Below, in pieces: positions 24,193-33,235 of a stretch of DNA of 64,000 nucleotides. The DNA lies in assembly GCF_003713065.1 (NCBI RefSeq), contig NZ_CP033433.1:3473001-3537000 (forward strand), in the 5' to 3' direction. Made by a program: the position numbers and the translations under genes. Origin of the DNA: Cohnella candidum (GTDB lineage: Bacteria; Bacillota; Bacilli; Paenibacillales; Paenibacillaceae). The notes beneath the pieces were generated by a model. It made no database searches. It saw only the letters and a list, made by a program, of their open reading frames with translations, and had not been told where the DNA came from. How positions within the stretch are numbered: the first letter of the stretch is position 1; every line of letters starts with the position of its first letter.

Positions 24193-25530
24193 TTATTTCT
24201 TGCTCGTGCAATACGTTTGGATGGCTTTCGCCAGATCCGCGCGGGATTCTTTCTTGACGATGTATTTCTGGACATCCGGGCCGATGATTTTGAACCAGTC
24301 GTCGGCGACGACGTAGTTCGTGCTGAACGGCATCGTTTTGCCTTGCGCGATAGCGTCGGCAATCGCGGCTCCGAGCGGGTTCGTGACCTTGTTCGGGTTG
24401 TTCTTGAAGGCCGAGATGATTTGGGATTTGTTCACCAGGAAGTCTTGGCCGGCTTTATCGTAGACGAGCCAGTTCAAGAACTTCTTGCCCGCTTCTTGCT
24501 GCGCCGGAGTCGCGTTTTTGTTGATGGCCAGGATTTGCGTCGGGCCGGCCACGATTTTGTTGTTCAGCGGGTTGTCCGGGTTGTTGTCGTTCGGTACCGG
24601 AATGAAGCCGAAGGAGTCGCCGGCGACGGCTTTCAGGGAGTCGAACGCCCAGTTGCCGTTGAACAGCATCGCGGATTCGCCTTTGCCGACCGACAGGTGA
24701 GCGTCGTCGTAGTACTGGCCCAGCGGACGCTCGCCGTATTTGTTGTAATCCTTGGAAGCCAGCAGGTCCATCGTGTCGTAATAACCGTTCCAAGCCGCGT
24801 TGCCGGCCAGGTCGAATTTGCCTTCCTTCAGCTGCGAGACGATCGTGCTGCCGTCGGCGACCTGGTTCAGGAATTGCGTGCTGTAATGGTTGCTCACCGA
24901 CCAGGCTTCCGTCTGGTAGGCGACCGGGTATTTCACGCCGGAAGCCTTGATTTTGTCAAGCAGCTCTTTCAATTTGTCGCGGGTGTTGATGGAGAACGGG
25001 TCGAACGTGCCGCCCACCGCTTTCTCGACCACTTTCTTGTTATAGACGAGTCCGAAGCCTTCGATCGCGAACGGGAAGCCGACGACTTGGCCTTGCTCGT
25101 TCTTGAAGCCGTCTTTCGTTTCTTCGTTCCACTTCTCGCCGGACAAATCGATGCCGAAGTCTTTGTATTTGTTTAGTACGGCACTCGGTTCCAGCATGGC
25201 TACGGTGACGACTTCACCGGAGGCCGTCAGCTTATCGAGAATGCTGAGCGTGTCGCCGACCGCTTGGGACTGCGCCACGACTTCGATGTTCGGGTTCGCG
25301 GCCATGAAGTCCTTGGCGGCCTGCGTCCATTGGGAAGCGATTTCACCTTTGCCGTTCGTGATGATGATTTTCACTTTTTCCTGGTCCGGACTGGCTGACG
25401 CGCTGCTGCTCGCCGAGCTGCTCGGCGCCGCGGAGGACGCGTCCGGCGACTCAGCCGTTTTGGAGCCGCCGCATGCGGCCAAGCCAAAAGCCAGCGATGC
25501 GATCAGGAGCGAAGCGAATGTCTTTTTCAA
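24193..25530 (-). CDS. Extracellular solute-binding lipoprotein of a CUT1 sugar transporter
   Basis: About 445 residues. The signal peptide FASLLIASLAFGLAACGG contains the lipobox LAAC. A Ser/Ala-rich tether (about 25-50) precedes the family-1 binding domain (VKIIITNGKGEIASQWTQAA onwards). I choose TTG at 25530, with GGAGGGG eight bases upstream, over the ATG at 25545 that overlaps that ribosome site. It is the first gene of the sucrose operon, under two LacI-type operators and a cre site. Predicted ligand: sucrose or short fructans, from the GH32, GH13 and fructokinase genes downstream. Confidence 0.9.
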   Translation of the reverse strand: MKKTFASLLIASLAFGLAACGGSKTAESPDASSAAPSSSASSSASASPDQEKVKIIITNGKGEIASQWTQAAKDFMAANPNIEVVAQSQAVGDTLSILDKLTASGEVVTVAMLEPSAVLNKYKDFGIDLSGEKWNEETKDGFKNEQGQVVGFPFAIEGFGLVYNKKVVEKAVGGTFDPFSINTRDKLKELLDKIKASGVKYPVAYQTEAWSVSNHYSTQFLNQVADGSTIVSQLKEGKFDLAGNAAWNGYYDTMDLLASKDYNKYGERPLGQYYDDAHLSVGKGESAMLFNGNWAFDSLKAVAGDSFGFIPVPNDNNPDNPLNNKIVAGPTQILAINKNATPAQQEAGKKFLNWLVYDKAGQDFLVNKSQIISAFKNNPNKVTNPLGAAIADAIAQGKTMPFSTNYVVADDWFKIIGPDVQKYIVKKESRADLAKAIQTYCTSKK

Positions 25531-25555
25531 ACAGAACCCCTCCAAATGCGTTTTT

Positions 25556-25569
25556 GGTAATCGCTTTCA
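25556..25569 (-). promoter_or_regulatory. Candidate CcpA site (cre)
   Basis: The minus strand reads TGAAAGCGATTACC, matching the cre consensus TGWAANCGNTNWCA at all but the last position. It lies just after the predicted transcription start of the sucrose operon, a position where CcpA acts as a roadblock. Confidence 0.6.
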
Positions 25570-25578
25570 ACGATTCCG

Positions 25579-25618
25579 ATTATATATGACAATCGTTTGA
25601 CATGTCAATCGTTTGACA
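25579..25618 (-). promoter_or_regulatory. Sucrose-operon promoter with two abutting LacI-type operators
   Basis: On the minus strand a -35 TTGACA (25603-25608) and -10 TATAAT (25579-25584) are 18 bases apart. Two near-identical 16-base sites, TGACAATCGTTTGACA (25587-25602) and TGTCAATCGTTTGACA (25603-25618), lie side by side. Each contains the near-palindrome TCAAnCGnTTGA with the central CG expected of LacI-family operators. They cover the spacer and the -35 element, so binding would block RNA polymerase. The likely binder is the LacI-type protein encoded immediately upstream. Confidence 0.8.
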
Positions 25619-25646
25619 TATGTAAATTCACGGTTTTTTTTCATAG

Positions 25647-25673
25647 AAAAAAGCCCGCGAAAATCGCGGGCTT
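25647..25673 (-). terminator. Terminator of the LacI-type regulator gene
   Basis: Stem AAGCCCGCGA / TCGCGGGCTT preceded on the plus strand by six A, 11 bases past the regulator stop. It separates the regulator transcript from the sucrose-operon promoter. Confidence 0.85.
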
Positions 25674-25683
25674 GCCTGCTGCG

Positions 25684-26658
25684 TTACGTCGTCTCTCTCT
25701 CTACCAATGTGACCGGGAGTAAATTTTCCATGCTGAAGTCTTCCTCGTCCATTTGTTTGCGGATCAACTCGACCGCCAGTCTGCCCATCTCCCGGATCGG
25801 CTGCTTGACCGTGGTGATTCCGGGGGTAGCCCACGAAGCCATCCGGACGTCGTCGTACCCGACGATCCTCACCTGGCCGGGCACCTGTTTGCCGAGCTTG
25901 CGGCACCATTTGATCACGAAGGCGGCGATAATGTCGCTGGTCGCGAAAACACCGTCGATATCCGGGTGCTCCGTCAAAAGGCCGGATATGATCCGCTCGT
26001 ACTCTTGCTGGTCGAAAACGTCCATGTTCGTCTGAAGGGTCATAAACGTTGCGCCGTTCTCGGAAGCGACCCGTTCGAACCCGGACGTCCGCCGGTTTGC
26101 GAGCAAGTCCAACTGCAGGTTGCCGCAAATATGCGCGAGTTTCCGGCAACCCTTGTCGATCAGGAGCTGAGCCGCGAGTTCTCCGCCGCGTTCATTGTCC
26201 GATGCGACAAAAGGAATGCCTTCGATTTGGCGGTCCAGCGTCACGACGGGATAGGGGAGATTGCGATACACCTCGACGTCAAGCGTGTGGCTGCCCATGA
26301 TGATGCCGTCCACCCGGTGGCGTTTCATCATCTCGATATACTCCCGTTCCTTGGCCGGATCCAGCTGCGAATTGCATAGTAAAAGCTTGCACCCGTTCTG
26401 GTAGGCGTAATACTCCGCGGCATTGGCGAACTCGCCGAAGAAGGGGTGGGAAATGTCCGGAATGATGAGGCCGATGATATTCGATTGCTTGCGAAGCAGA
26501 GACCGGGCGATCTCGTTCGGCTGGTAATTCAGTTCTTCCATCGTGCGGTAAACTTTTTCCCGGGTTTTCTCGCTGATGTAACCGCGGTTGTTTAGGACCC
26601 GGGACACCGTCGTCACGGAGACTCCCGCCTTCTCCGCTACGTCATTGATCGTCGACAT
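25684..26658 (-). CDS. LacI-family repressor of the sucrose locus
   Basis: A 324-residue regulator. The N-terminal helix-turn-helix and hinge (1-60) read STINDVAEKAGVSVTTVSRV followed by LNNRGYISEKTREKVYRTME and YQPNEIARSLL. A periplasmic-binding-protein fold follows (62-324; IGLIIPDISHPFFGE, DGVFATSDIIAAF). It is upstream of and co-directional with the transporter-sucrase operon, separated by a terminator and the twin operators, so it is the probable local repressor relieved by sucrose or a derived sugar. ATG 26658 has AAAGGAGAG upstream. Confidence 0.92.
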   Translation of the reverse strand: MSTINDVAEKAGVSVTTVSRVLNNRGYISEKTREKVYRTMEELNYQPNEIARSLLRKQSNIIGLIIPDISHPFFGEFANAAEYYAYQNGCKLLLCNSQLDPAKEREYIEMMKRHRVDGIIMGSHTLDVEVYRNLPYPVVTLDRQIEGIPFVASDNERGGELAAQLLIDKGCRKLAHICGNLQLDLLANRRTSGFERVASENGATFMTLQTNMDVFDQQEYERIISGLLTEHPDIDGVFATSDIIAAFVIKWCRKLGKQVPGQVRIVGYDDVRMASWATPGITTVKQPIREMGRLAVELIRKQMDEEDFSMENLLPVTLVERETT

Positions 26659-26751
26659 AGGCTCTCCTTTGTTCCATGCTTGGAAAGCATCTTGTTATTT
26701 TCATTATACAAGAAAGCGGTGAAGGGGCCAGCTTTGCGCTGGACTCGGAGC

Positions 26752-27876
26752 TTACTCTTCGCTGTGCGATTCGAACACGATATCAAGCTTGGAAGCGTCC
26801 GCTGCGGCAAAGCCGAGTAATCGTTCCCCCTCCAAGGTCAGCTCGCTTCGAGCCTCACCGGATAGAGATTGGAAGGGTTCTATGCTTAAAACGGCCGTAC
26901 TTTTATCGCGCGTGATTTTCCACGTGCCGGAGACGAAACCGTCCACGAGGATGGTGGACCGGACGATGCCGTTCCTGGTGAATACCCGCGCTCGGTCTTC
27001 CTCCCCGATCAGCCGGCTGCGATCCGCGTAGGACAGGAGCAGGTTATCGAATTCTCCCAGGAATCTTGGCGGGGCGTGCGTTTCCGGATCCGGTCTCGGA
27101 GCGTCCGGCAAATCGAACAATTCGACGTCTCTTTCGTCGCGGAAGGAGATAAGTTTGGCCCGCAGCTTCCCGACGGTTTCGTTCAAACGGGTAAGCCCCG
27201 ACCATGCCTGTATGTCCTTGACGGACGCCGGGCCGAAAGCGTACAGGTACCGGAGAATGATTTCCTCCTCCCCCATTGACGAGGAGAATAGCGGGCCCAG
27301 CCAAGCTTCCGCGGTCGTATGCACGGCTTGTCCGCTCACGCCCCATAAGCCCCGCGGCGGCACCTGAACGAGCGGCACCAGGTTTCTGGCTGCCGCGGCG
27401 AGGGCTTCCGGGTCGCTGCGGGTCCATCGCTTTCCCAGCCTCTTGCCGAGCTCGCGGAGCGTCAGCGGCTCCTCTTGAATCTCCGCTCGTGCCTCTAATG
27501 CCAGTGCCTGCCGGTCTACTTCCCCAAGAAGCGTGCCGAAAGCTCCGTTCAAGCTTCGGTCCAAGGCGGGCTGCACCCACGATCGCAAAGAGAAGCAATC
27601 CCGGGAGGACACCAGGTGGAGCGTCGCGCGCATCAAGGCGATCCGAACGGCCTTTTTATCCTGAATGAGCCGGGATAATTCTTCTTGACGAAAGCCCTCC
27701 AAACGGGACCATAGCGCGTAATAAGGGGGGTTCGGCGCCTGAGCTTGCAGGCCGGCAAGCCGCTCGATGGCTTCGAGCGAAGGCAGCCGGACCCGGCTCA
27801 ACAGCATTTGTCTGGCGAGCGAAGCCCGGTTCAACGCCTTCAGGCTAAGGATGGGCAGGGCTTTATCTCCGCTCAT
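26752..27876 (-). CDS. Winged-helix DNA-binding domain protein (HTH_42/DUF1006 family)
   Basis: A 374-residue protein of the HTH_42 (YcaQ-like) superfamily in its Gram-positive form. Recognised segments are the N-terminal LNRASLARQMLLSR and LAGLQAQAPNPPYYALWSRL, the middle ALMRATLHLVSSRDCFSLR, and the C-terminal PRFLGEFDNLLLSYADRSRL with GIVRSTILVDGFVSGTWKI. The enterobacterial relative YcaQ (AlkX) unhooks DNA interstrand crosslinks; these Gram-positive relatives are uncharacterised as far as I know. Start ATG 27876 with GGAGGAGATT. It appears monocistronic and unrelated to its sugar-gene neighbours. Confidence 0.82.
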   Translation of the reverse strand: MSGDKALPILSLKALNRASLARQMLLSRVRLPSLEAIERLAGLQAQAPNPPYYALWSRLEGFRQEELSRLIQDKKAVRIALMRATLHLVSSRDCFSLRSWVQPALDRSLNGAFGTLLGEVDRQALALEARAEIQEEPLTLRELGKRLGKRWTRSDPEALAAAARNLVPLVQVPPRGLWGVSGQAVHTTAEAWLGPLFSSSMGEEEIILRYLYAFGPASVKDIQAWSGLTRLNETVGKLRAKLISFRDERDVELFDLPDAPRPDPETHAPPRFLGEFDNLLLSYADRSRLIGEEDRARVFTRNGIVRSTILVDGFVSGTWKITRDKSTAVLSIEPFQSLSGEARSELTLEGERLLGFAAADASKLDIVFESHSEE

Positions 27877-27964
27877 GCGCGAATCTCCTCCTTCGAAAAC
27901 ATGCCTCGGCTTTCCCGAACATGACTTCTACACCATTATAAAGCGGGCGCATCCCCAAATATAG

Positions 27965-29542
27965 TTAACGTTTGCGCGCAAGCGGCATGGCTAGCGGCAC
28001 GAACAGCAGCAGGAGGATCAGCAGATAATGGATTCCCGCGATCCCGACCCCGATGGCCATCAGCCGGAAGAACGGATAGAGCACGAGAATGAGGGGGATG
28101 ACGGTCACCATTTGAAGAAAAGTGATCGCCCGCGGGGATCGGCGCAGCCGAACGCTGCCCCCTAGGCTGACGGCGCTTAACGACAACGGGATCGCCGTGA
28201 GGTAATGGCTGCCCGGCATGCCGAAAGTCGTAAGGAGAGCAAGCAACGCCATCAAAAGCATTGCACCGACTGCGGCGTCCTCGATCCGCATGCCATTCAG
28301 CAGCATGTTCAACCAAGAGACCGCCTTGATTTTCCTAAGTCCCCAAACGATGAGACCGCTGAGGATCGCGACGATGCCGACATAAACGAAGAACGGCCAA
28401 GTGAAGCCCTGGAACTCCAGAAGCGAATAACCGATGCTCCAAAACGTCCCGAAGACGGCTAGCAGCAGAATCACTACGATCGTGAACAACGCCCATTTTA
28501 CCCCATTCCTCGGCCGCAGCTCTCTTCTTTTCCATCCCAAGTAAACCGCCCATGCGAACAGCCCCAGGGAGATCGCGGTCAACACGGGATTCCATGCCGC
28601 GGGGTACGTCACGAGCGCATTGCCGAACAAGTTAAAGAACGCATCATTTCCTTGGCCGTTCAACGAGGATAGGTCCACATTACCCAGTGTTTTGGCCATC
28701 GCTAAAGCCGTCTCTCCGCTATGCTGCACCGTCGGAAGGCTGACATGGCCGAGATCGTCGTTCGCGGTATGATACACGCCCGCGCCTTCCGCGTAGGCGA
28801 AGTTCAGCCCGGGCACGCCCGCGTTTTTGAATACCGTGAAATCCGTATCGTTCGGCAAGATCTTGAACACGTCCTGGAAAAACGAGAAGGCATAGGGATG
28901 ATCTGCGTTTTCCCGGAGCAACCGGATCGCTTGACCGTTTTCTCCACTCGTCTGGAAAAGCAGCATCGGACCTGAGGAGCCCCGTGCTTCCAGGTTCAGC
29001 ACGAAACCGATGTCGTCCGCAGCATGACGATTCATATAGGCTTTCGCGCCGAACAGCCCGGATTCTTCCCCGTCCGTGAGCAGCACGACGACCGTGTTCC
29101 GCAGGGGAGCTTCCTGCTTTAGGACGCGCAGCGTCTCCAGCAGCACGGCGACGCTAGCGGCATCGTCGTTCGCGCCCGGCCCTTCCTCCACGGAGTCGTA
29201 GTGGGCGGTCATGAGAATCGGCTTTCCCGGCTGCGTGCCCGGCAGCTCGGCGACGATGTTGCGGATGGGCAGCTTTCGGACCCGGAAATCCACGGTCGAC
29301 GTTTCGAAGGATACCGGAATGCCCATTCTTCTGATCGTCTCGGCGATGTAATTCGCGGCTTCATTGTGATTGGCCGTTCCGGGCACCCTCGGCTGCACCG
29401 CGAACACTTTCAGGTGATCGTATGCCCGCTCCGCCGAAAATTCGGAGCCCGCCGCCTCCCGGGGCACCACGCTGGCGGAGGGAATCCTCAGCTCGCTCGC
29501 CAAGCAAATCAACAAAATCAACGCCGCGTAAGCGAATTTCAT
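27965..29542 (-). CDS. M28-family zinc peptidase with C-terminal multi-helix membrane domain
   Basis: About 525 residues. An N-terminal signal/anchor (MKFAYAALILLICLASEL) is followed by an extracellular M28 peptidase domain (about 25-300). Zinc-site motifs are in order: TAHYDSV (His), GANDDAAS (Asp), TDGEESG (Glu base and ligand), NLEARG and GVYHTANDD (His). The remaining ~215 residues contain about seven hydrophobic helices, giving a membrane-embedded C-terminus similar to ER/vacuolar M28 enzymes. I take ATG 29542 (GGGGGAG just upstream); the frame is open to an ATG at 29578. Likely an aminopeptidase acting outside the membrane on peptides; substrate unknown. Confidence 0.87.
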   Translation of the reverse strand: MKFAYAALILLICLASELRIPSASVVPREAAGSEFSAERAYDHLKVFAVQPRVPGTANHNEAANYIAETIRRMGIPVSFETSTVDFRVRKLPIRNIVAELPGTQPGKPILMTAHYDSVEEGPGANDDAASVAVLLETLRVLKQEAPLRNTVVVLLTDGEESGLFGAKAYMNRHAADDIGFVLNLEARGSSGPMLLFQTSGENGQAIRLLRENADHPYAFSFFQDVFKILPNDTDFTVFKNAGVPGLNFAYAEGAGVYHTANDDLGHVSLPTVQHSGETALAMAKTLGNVDLSSLNGQGNDAFFNLFGNALVTYPAAWNPVLTAISLGLFAWAVYLGWKRRELRPRNGVKWALFTIVVILLLAVFGTFWSIGYSLLEFQGFTWPFFVYVGIVAILSGLIVWGLRKIKAVSWLNMLLNGMRIEDAAVGAMLLMALLALLTTFGMPGSHYLTAIPLSLSAVSLGGSVRLRRSPRAITFLQMVTVIPLILVLYPFFRLMAIGVGIAGIHYLLILLLLFVPLAMPLARKR

Positions 29543-29703
29543 TTTGCTCCCCCATTTTTCATAAAAGCTCCTCTCCATCCTACCGATCGGATATTTATAA
29601 AAAATGGATAAATTCTAAACACATTATAAAATTTTGTCAATGCATAAGCGGGGAACTCGCTTGCAACAGCGGCATGAAATACTCACCGCAGGCCATTAAT
29701 CGC

Positions 29704-29743
29704 ATGAAAGCCCCGGTGATCCCAAGATCATCGGGGCTTTCAT
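29704..29743 (-). terminator. Terminator-like stem-loop after the yesM-type gene
   Basis: A 17-base stem with one G-U pair (29704-29720 with 29727-29743; arms ATGAAAGCCCC and GGGGCTTTCAT at the base), loop CCCAAG, seven bases past the kinase stop. The U-tract is short. Confidence 0.7.
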
Positions 29744-29749
29744 GCCTTC

Positions 29750-31513
29750 CTATGCAGATTCATCTTCTGCCGGCTCATCCTCGACGAAAATCACGATTTC
29801 CGTTCCTTCGCCTTCCGTGCTTTGCACCCGGTAATCGACGCGGTCTCCGTAATAACCTTTAAGGCGCAGGAACACGTTGCGGATCCCGACGCGGTCGTAG
29901 GCTTCCTCTTCGTTGTCCAACGCCCTGAGCAGCTGTTCGAGCTTCTCCGCCGGAATGCCGACTCCGTTATCCTGTACGATATACACGATTCCGCCGGGAA
30001 CCTTGCGGATTTCCACGATGATCTTCCCGGATTCCTTCAGCGGCTCGATGCCGTGGATGCTCGCATTCTCGACCAGCGGCTGAAGCGACATTTTGGGAAT
30101 CATCGCCTTCAGCACTTCGTCGTCCGCCCGAATTTCGTAATTCAACTTATCGCCGAAACGGTACTTCTGGATTTCCAGGAAACACTCGACGAGATCCAGC
30201 TCGTCTTTCACCGTGATCCAATCCTTGCCCCACGTCAGCGACTTCCGGAAAATCTTCGCCATGTTGTGGATCATCTTGGCCGTTTCGGTCTCCTGCTTCA
30301 TCAAGCTTCGCATCCGGATCGTCTCCAGCGAATTGAACAGGAAATGGGGGTTAATCTGGCTTTGCAGGGCGTGCAGCTGCGATTGGTTGCGGCTGAGCTG
30401 AAGCTCCTTCTTCTGGATGTCCGCGAGATAGACGTCTTGGATCAGGGATTTGATCTGCAGCGTCATGCGGTTGAATTCGCCGGTCAGCTGCCCGATCTCG
30501 TCGGCGGACGGCTTATCGTTGATCGGCTCGAACGAATGGTTCTTCACCCGTTTCATATGCTTCAAAATGCGGATGATCCGGTTGTTCAGCGAGCGCGTGA
30601 ACCAGATGATGATGATGGTCGGAACGACGATATTGGGAATCGCCATATAGATCACGAACTCCCTGGATTTCCGTACCTCTTCCAACACTTTGCGCTCATC
30701 GAACTCTCCGACGATTTTCCAACCCTTCAGGTAGGATACGTTCCCGAAGTCTTTCTCCAGCACGATCGATCCGTTCGATCGGGACGGCGCAACGAAAGGG
30801 ACGGGTTCGGCCGAAGCCCTGTCCGGGTCGGTCGAAAGCAGGATCCGGTCCCCCTCGATCAAATACACTTGTCCCTCCAAGGTCACGTTGCGCAGGGAGT
30901 CCGCGATTTTCTCGGGATGAAGGTCGATCTTCAAAAACTTCTCCGTTTGGTTGAATCCGCCGGGATCATTCATGCTGCGGATGACGCTGATCGCGTTCGG
31001 CGTCAGGCCGGGGAAATCCGGATGGTTCCATTCGATGATCGGCAGCGTGGATGCGTTCTCCGTTAATTTACGGTACCACGCCTGCTTTCGGACCTCGTCC
31101 GTGATTTGCAGCACCCGTCCGCCGAACAAGAGAGTGGGGTTGTCGGAGTAGAGGGTCACGGACTGGATGACTTGGTAGACCGGGCTGTATTTCTCGAGCA
31201 CATGGAGAATGTACGTATGGTAGTTATCCACGTAGTCGGCGGGAGAATCGTACTCCTTGTCGAGGTACTCCATCAGCACGGCATCGTTATATAAGACGGA
31301 CGAAATTCCAACGCTCGCGTCGATCTGATCCAAAATGTTATTGCGGATCTGGTCGAGGGCCCTGTTGATGTCCGAAAGTTTCTGGTTTTTCACGTTGTTC
31401 GTCGTGATCTGGTAGAAAATCACGTTCGTCAGCACGACGGGAATGAATACCGCAAGCACGAACACGAGCAGCATTTTATCCCGCAGCCGGATGTCGTTTA
31501 AGCTTCGAACCAT
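29750..31513 (-). CDS. YesM-type membrane sensor histidine kinase of the xylan locus
   Basis: About 587 residues. A first membrane helix (MLLVFVLAVFIPVVLTNVIF), a large extracellular cache-like sensor (about 40-290), and a second helix (FVIYMAIPNIVVPTIIIIWF) lead to a HAMP region. The LytS/YesM-type kinase core has the phosphoacceptor His in QSQINPHFLFNSLETIRMR and an ATPase domain with QPLVENASIHGIEPL and DNGVGIP. The ATG at 31513 is chosen (GGCGGTG upstream); a TTG at 31528 is possible. It is the last gene of the SBP-permease-permease-yesN-yesM cluster and follows its regulator by 21 bases. Signal: presumably xylo-oligosaccharides, directly or via the binding protein. Confidence 0.88.
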   Translation of the reverse strand: MVRSLNDIRLRDKMLLVFVLAVFIPVVLTNVIFYQITTNNVKNQKLSDINRALDQIRNNILDQIDASVGISSVLYNDAVLMEYLDKEYDSPADYVDNYHTYILHVLEKYSPVYQVIQSVTLYSDNPTLLFGGRVLQITDEVRKQAWYRKLTENASTLPIIEWNHPDFPGLTPNAISVIRSMNDPGGFNQTEKFLKIDLHPEKIADSLRNVTLEGQVYLIEGDRILLSTDPDRASAEPVPFVAPSRSNGSIVLEKDFGNVSYLKGWKIVGEFDERKVLEEVRKSREFVIYMAIPNIVVPTIIIIWFTRSLNNRIIRILKHMKRVKNHSFEPINDKPSADEIGQLTGEFNRMTLQIKSLIQDVYLADIQKKELQLSRNQSQLHALQSQINPHFLFNSLETIRMRSLMKQETETAKMIHNMAKIFRKSLTWGKDWITVKDELDLVECFLEIQKYRFGDKLNYEIRADDEVLKAMIPKMSLQPLVENASIHGIEPLKESGKIIVEIRKVPGGIVYIVQDNGVGIPAEKLEQLLRALDNEEEAYDRVGIRNVFLRLKGYYGDRVDYRVQSTEGEGTEIVIFVEDEPAEDESA

Positions 31514-31534
31514 GGGACACCGCCGCAAGAAGGT

Positions 31535-33121
31535 TTAGGAACGGGCAATGAGCGAATTTTTATACTCCATGGGCGTTTTCCGTTCGACTTTCTCGAATTG
31601 CGTGACGAAGTAATCCGGGTTGCTGAAACCGACCTTGGCCGCGACTTCGTATACCTTGCAGTCGGTTTGCCGCAGCAGGCGTTTGGCCTCCTGGATCCGG
31701 ATGTTCAGCAGGTAATCGTTAAAGTAAACGTTGTACGTTTTTCTGAACAGCTGGCCCAAATAAACGGGGTTCATGTAAAACTGCTTCGCGATGCTCTTCA
31801 AGCTGATATTTTCCCGGAAGTGCGTCTCGATGTACAGCTTTACTTTGGAAATGCCGCCTTTCGCTTTATCCTTGCGAAGGGAGGCCATATAATCGGAGCC
31901 GTCCCGGACGAAGTCCTCGAATACCCGCCTCAGCCCGGACAAGGTCATCGGGCGCTTGTTCCAATGCAAAACGCCGAGCAAAGACTCGACTTCCGCTTCA
32001 TTTCCCTCCATTTTCCCGATGGTTTCGGCGACTCCGAGCGCAAAACGCGAGATGCACGCATGTATGGATTCCGGCGCAAACCGCAAGTCCCGAAATTCCG
32101 CGAACATATGGGACACCGCTTCATGGGCGGCGTTCACGTCGTGCTCTTCCAGGCTCTCCATGAAAACGTCCGTCCATTTCGGATCCAGGTCGCGATATTG
32201 CAAGGGCATCGAACCCGTCTTTTCCGAGAAAATCACGGTTTGATCCGCCAAAGCGAATTTATGGGGCAGCGATTCGAAGACGCTCCGGTAAGACATGGCC
32301 GCATCCTTCGCGGAACGTACGGAATGGCCCAGATATACCCGGGGAACGGCGGAGGAATCCGCAGCGGCTTTGGACACGTGACGTACGAGCCCTTCGGCGA
32401 ATCTCTCCCAAGATCCCGCATATGCGCGCAGCCGCCCTGAATCCGCGAGAAACCCGAATGCGTAGGGATTATGGGTCTGAAACGGCATCGGCGGATCCCC
32501 TTGGCCTAATGCCGCCAGGAAATCCGCGGCCGAGCGTTTCCAGCCTTCCAATGCCAAAGCCGCCTCTTCCTCGGTCTCGGAAGAGGCGTCGTTCCTTTCC
32601 ACGATGACATACCGAAACTCGGCGTCCCGCGTGAAGCCGAACAGGCGGGCAGCTTCTTGGGCCGTCGATTCTTCCGCCTTGCCTTGCAAGAGCCGCTCCA
32701 GCAGGAGCGCGCGACGGTTCTCGTTTTCCGCCGGCACGGCCGCTTTCTCCCATTTCGAGGAAACGCGGCGCAGCGTCTCCGTCAGCTCGTCTTCATCGAT
32801 CGGTTTGAGCAGGAGATCGTCCACTTCGAAGCGGAGAGCTTGCTGAGCATATGAGAAGTCGTTGTATCCGGTAATCAGGATGAATTTGGAGCGCGTCAGG
32901 TTCTTTTCTTTCGCGCTGCGGATCAACTCCAACCCGTCCACGACGGGCATTCGGATATCCGTAATGACCAAATCCGGTTGCAGCCGCTCGATCAGTTCGA
33001 GCCCTTCTTCCCCGTCGGAAGCCTCGCCCACGATTTGATAGCCATGGTCATTCCAGGGAATGAGGCTGCACAGCCCTTTGCGGGCAAACACTTCGTCGTC
33101 GATGAGAATGACTGATCTCAT
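31535..33121 (-). CDS. YesN-type response regulator with AraC DNA-binding domain
   Basis: A 528-residue regulator. Receiver 1-120: VILIDDEVFARKG, phosphoacceptor Asp in LVITDIRMPVVDG, Lys in LLKPID. A long linker region (about 130-415) of the YesN type leads to the C-terminal AraC helix-turn-helix pair (about 425-525) with YIETHFRENISLKSIAKQFY and VAAKVGFSNPDYFVTQFEKV. It probably activates the xylan-uptake operon and the GH10 xylanase in response to the YesM-type kinase. ATG 33121 has GAGGAGATGAG upstream. A candidate cre at 33151-33164 suggests carbon-catabolite control. Confidence 0.92.
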   Translation of the reverse strand: MRSVILIDDEVFARKGLCSLIPWNDHGYQIVGEASDGEEGLELIERLQPDLVITDIRMPVVDGLELIRSAKEKNLTRSKFILITGYNDFSYAQQALRFEVDDLLLKPIDEDELTETLRRVSSKWEKAAVPAENENRRALLLERLLQGKAEESTAQEAARLFGFTRDAEFRYVIVERNDASSETEEEAALALEGWKRSAADFLAALGQGDPPMPFQTHNPYAFGFLADSGRLRAYAGSWERFAEGLVRHVSKAAADSSAVPRVYLGHSVRSAKDAAMSYRSVFESLPHKFALADQTVIFSEKTGSMPLQYRDLDPKWTDVFMESLEEHDVNAAHEAVSHMFAEFRDLRFAPESIHACISRFALGVAETIGKMEGNEAEVESLLGVLHWNKRPMTLSGLRRVFEDFVRDGSDYMASLRKDKAKGGISKVKLYIETHFRENISLKSIAKQFYMNPVYLGQLFRKTYNVYFNDYLLNIRIQEAKRLLRQTDCKVYEVAAKVGFSNPDYFVTQFEKVERKTPMEYKNSLIARS

Positions 33122-33150
33122 GTACGGCTCATCTCCTCGCCGGGAGTGCT

Positions 33151-33164
33151 TGTAATCGCTTTCT
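33151..33164 (+). promoter_or_regulatory. Candidate CcpA site (cre) before the yesN-type gene
   Basis: TGTAATCGCTTTCT matches the cre consensus TGWAANCGNTNWCA except at the last base. It lies 30 bases upstream of the regulator start, in the 114-base gap after the permease gene. Confidence 0.5.
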
Positions 33165-33235
33165 TTTCAATTGTAACGGTTCGACTGCCGTCGGGAAACC
33201 GAAAATATTTAACTTTTCCTTTGAAAAGTTTAGAT

